Positions 24,786 to 25,930 of a stretch of DNA of 25,930 nucleotides are shown piece after piece. Position numbers and translations under genes: made by a program. A model generated the notes under the pieces. That model did not search any database and was not told the origin of the DNA. It saw only the letters and a list, made by a program, of their open reading frames with translations. The number at the start of each line of letters is the position of its first letter. Positions within the stretch are counted from its first letter, which is position 1. Origin of the DNA: CAMQVM01 sp044433365 (GTDB lineage Bacteria > Bacteroidota > Bacteroidia > Bacteroidales > Rikenellaceae); the NCBI GenBank assembly GCA_044433365.1, contig JAWXTR010000034.1:1-25930 (forward strand), in the 5' to 3' direction.

Positions 24786-25772
24786 ATGAACAATCTTTTT
24801 CCTCATCTTTTTATCATTAATCGTGCAAAAAAGCTCGGTTTTGATATTTGTGGAGCTGTCCAACCGACCTATACCATGGTTGGAAATTTGCGTGTAGATA
24901 GCTGGATTAAAGCAGGTTATAATGGTACAATGGAGTGGTTTAATCGCAATAGAGAGCTTCGCTACAATCCGTCCCTGCTTTTAGAGGAAAACAGGGGAAA
25001 AACCTTAATTTTATGCGGAATTAGCTATCAACTTCGAGATAAAAATTCAATAAAATGTACGATACCATTCTCTGCCGAAAATTGTGGTGAGAAGCTGACC
25101 CCTTTGGTAGCTTCATACTCATATTTTAACGATTATCACTTCACTTTAAAGACTCTACTTTGCGAGCTTTACAACTCTATTGCAGCCAGGTTAGGGCGAG
25201 ATGTAGAGCATCGTATTTTTGTAGATTCCGCACCGCTACTTGAGCGTCACTGGGCAGTAGAGGCTGGTTTTGGGTGGATTGGACGCAATGGACTTGTTGT
25301 TAATCGTCAATTTGGAAGCTATTTTTTTATTGGCTCACTACTTCTTGATTTAGAGCTTGACAGCTATAGTAAAGCCGATAATTTTAATGGATGTGGTAAT
25401 TGTCGTCGCTGCGTAGAGGGGTGTAAAAGTGGAGCAATTTTAGATAATGGTGTTGTCGACAGCAACCGCTGCTTATCCTATATAACAATAGAGCATAAAC
25501 TACCATTTACAGATAGGCAAAGGGAGATAATTAGACTTTGGAATAGTACAATTTTTGGTTGTGATGCGTGTCAAAGCGTATGCCCTTGGAATATAAAGGC
25601 TATGAAAGCAATTACTCCTGAGATAGAGCAAAAACGGTGTGAAATACTTAAATTTTGTACTCCACCAGTAAGAGAGCAGGGTATAGAGGGGTATCAAATA
25701 CCTAAACTTTCGCCACTAAAACGTGCTGGACGAAAGAGATTGAACGAAATTTTGTCAGGGTTGTCAGTGTGA
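24786..25772 (+). CDS. queG: Epoxyqueuosine reductase QueG
   Basis: A 328-residue cytoplasmic iron-sulfur, cobalamin-dependent enzyme that reduces epoxyqueuosine to queuosine in tRNA, the last step of queuosine synthesis. The catalytic region FVDSAPLLERHWAVEAG (145-161) contains the conserved Asp147, and GWIGRNGLVV follows. Two 4Fe-4S clusters are served by Cys203, 206, 209 and 213 (CGNCRRCVEGC) and by Cys229, 259, 262 and 266 (CDACQSVCPWN). The C-terminal PKLSPLKRAGRKRLNE helix is typical. It lacks the HEAT-like extension of longer QueG proteins. It is the only plus-strand gene and begins with the AATATTATATGAAC start context. Confidence 0.97.
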   Translation: MNNLFPHLFIINRAKKLGFDICGAVQPTYTMVGNLRVDSWIKAGYNGTMEWFNRNRELRYNPSLLLEENRGKTLILCGISYQLRDKNSIKCTIPFSAENCGEKLTPLVASYSYFNDYHFTLKTLLCELYNSIAARLGRDVEHRIFVDSAPLLERHWAVEAGFGWIGRNGLVVNRQFGSYFFIGSLLLDLELDSYSKADNFNGCGNCRRCVEGCKSGAILDNGVVDSNRCLSYITIEHKLPFTDRQREIIRLWNSTIFGCDACQSVCPWNIKAMKAITPEIEQKRCEILKFCTPPVREQGIEGYQIPKLSPLKRAGRKRLNEILSGLSV

Positions 25773-25813
25773 ACCTCTGAAATCTAAATTTAGGATCTCT
25801 GTAAAACCGCTAT

Positions 25814-25930
25814 TAAGTAGTGTAAAACAATTATTGCCATATTCTTAATAGCACTCTTGGAGCGATATTTTTCACTATTAAATCTCAATATAGAACCACT
25901 ATATTTTCGATTCAATAGCAAAAAATCTCA
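25814..25930. repeat. Right arm of perfect 117-bp terminal inverted repeat
   Basis: Exact reverse complement of 1-117. Bases 25863-25930 carry the mirrored 68-nt hairpin. It begins 41 bp after the queG stop codon. The adjoining inner sequence (25795-25813) is unrelated to the sequence inside the left arm. Confidence 0.95.

Noticed and set aside
1..25930. The window as a composite transposon or integrative element bounded by its inverted repeats
   Set aside because: No transposase, integrase, relaxase or target-site duplication is visible, and the content is core dcw genes; repeat-bounded contig ends or an inverted repeat pair explain it better.

Overview
The window is AT-rich chromosomal DNA from a member of the Bacteroidota, most likely the order Bacteroidales. 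Evidence for this: a SusC/SusD pair with outer-membrane lipoproteins, a GH97 glucosidase, Bacteroidota-type FtsZ and FtsA tails, TAnnTTTG-type promoter boxes, and A/T-rich rather than Shine-Dalgarno start regions. Genus cannot be assigned from sequence alone. All genes except the last are on the minus strand.

Layout, left to right. (1) 1-117 is one arm of a perfect inverted repeat whose other arm is 25814-25930, so the window both begins and ends in the same element. (2) 173-8620 is a compact alpha-glucan-type polysaccharide utilisation locus, transcribed right to left as GH97 alpha-glucosidase, SusC-like transporter, SusD-like and SusE-like surface lipoproteins. Behind it, at 8927-10597, is a membrane-anchored TPR/helix-turn-helix regulator. 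(3) 10735-10843 holds two strong hairpins that close the next operon. (4) 10870-23215 is a dcw (division and cell wall) cluster in the order murE, mraY, murD, ftsW, murG, murC, ftsQ, ftsA, ftsZ. It lacks mraZ, rsmH, ftsL and ftsI, which normally precede murE in this phylum. (5) 23565-24659 is a multi-pass membrane protein of the lysylphosphatidylglycerol-synthase TM (UPF0104) type. (6) 24786-25772, on the plus strand, is epoxyqueuosine reductase QueG.

How the genes work together. The PUL products would bind an alpha-glucan at the cell surface (SusD/SusE), import oligosaccharides through the TonB-dependent SusC, and release glucose in the periplasm with GH97. The dcw genes make the cytoplasmic peptidoglycan precursors (MurC, MurD, MurE), the lipid intermediates (MraY, MurG) and the divisome (FtsW, FtsQ, FtsA, FtsZ). 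MurE carries the DNPR motif, which points to meso-diaminopimelate peptidoglycan.

The genes are conventional. The unexplained structure is in the spacers. A family of short hairpin-prone repeats with ends resembling GGGGAGTTCTAAATTC and TTTAGAAGTTCCCTTTA recurs directly after stop codons across the window. The 117-bp terminal repeat contains a 68-nt near-complete hairpin. A 32-bp perfect palindrome with a CRP-like core precedes murD. The susD-susE spacer is a mosaic of small repeats. I saw no tRNA, rRNA, CRISPR array, transposase or phage gene.
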